Shown here: positions 5,190 to 5,293 of the stretch, piece after piece
Layout of the letters: each line of letters opens with the position of its first letter
Numbering within the stretch: position 1 is the first letter of the stretch
DNA from: Bacillota bacterium
GTDB taxonomy: Bacteria; Bacillota; Clostridia; Christensenellales; CAG-138
Assembly (NCBI GenBank): GCA_023396535.1
Contig: JAEWWD010000013.1
Span: 1-5,293, forward strand
Direction: 5' to 3'
DNA length: 5,293 bases
The notes under the pieces: model-generated
Told to the model about the DNA's origin: nothing
Database searches by the model: none
Seen by the model: the letters and a program-made list of their open reading frames with translations, nothing else
Translations under genes and position numbers: made by a program

Positions 5190-5293
5190 ATGACGGCATC
5201 CAAGGTCTATTTCACCGATTTTCGCGCCACGCCGGGGGACAGCGTGCTTTTCAAGCTCAAACGGCTGCTGCTGGCGGCAGGTATGGATACAAT
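5190..5293 (+). CDS. DUF362-type protein, N-terminal fragment (runs off the window)
   Basis: Only the first 34 codons are present. The start MTASKVYFTDFRATPGDSVL and the following FKLKRLLLAAGMDT match the usual N-terminus of clostridial DUF362 proteins (S/K-VYFTDFR, then a short KL-rich helix and G-[MI]-D). Full-length members of this family commonly also carry a ferredoxin-like 4Fe-4S domain with CxxCxxC motifs, which would lie outside the window. Their function is not established; a redox or metal-centre role is usual speculation. The start is well supported by AGGAGG at 5178-5183, 6 bases before the ATG. The gene is divergent from mnmG and separated from it by the repeat-rich gap, so it is not part of that operon. 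Confidence 0.8.
   Translation, partial: MTASKVYFTDFRATPGDSVLFKLKRLLLAAGMDT

Overview
The window looks like a GC-rich chromosome segment from an anaerobic Bacillota, probably class Clostridia. The reasons are the gene order mnmG-rsmG-noc, strong Shine-Dalgarno sequences of the GGAGG type, and a DUF362-type iron-sulfur protein start. I cannot place the genus.

Layout: positions 1-425 hold no convincing gene, only structured repeats and the probable end of the noc transcript. A noc/parB-like gene occupies 426-1328 on the minus strand. A 359-base gap (1329-1687) carries two repeat copies facing each other. rsmG (1688-2368) and mnmG (2365-4236) follow on the minus strand, overlap by ATGA, and are read right to left as mnmG then rsmG. 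A 953-base gap (4237-5189) holds a structured mnmG leader with a probable promoter, two further full repeat copies, and an AT-rich island. At 5190 a DUF362-like gene starts on the plus strand and runs off the window, divergent from mnmG.

Together the minus-strand genes are a variant of the conserved Bacillota cluster near the replication origin. MnmG modifies the tRNA wobble uridine, RsmG methylates 16S rRNA, and Noc is a CTP-dependent DNA-binding protein linking chromosome position to division. mnmE, the usual upstream neighbour and partner of mnmG, is absent here. So is the soj-spo0J pair often found beyond noc, within the bases available.

The most unusual content is intergenic. Five clear copies and one diverged copy of one modular repeat family lie between the genes. 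Each copy has a GTATCG-led hairpin, an AT-rich linker, then a G-rich/C-rich hairpin. Two long copies carry an extra module of about 100 bases in the second hairpin. Stem sequences differ between copies but pairing is kept, and copies lie in inverted, face-to-face pairs. This resembles REP/BIME or MITE-type dispersed repeats, but I cannot match it to a named family.
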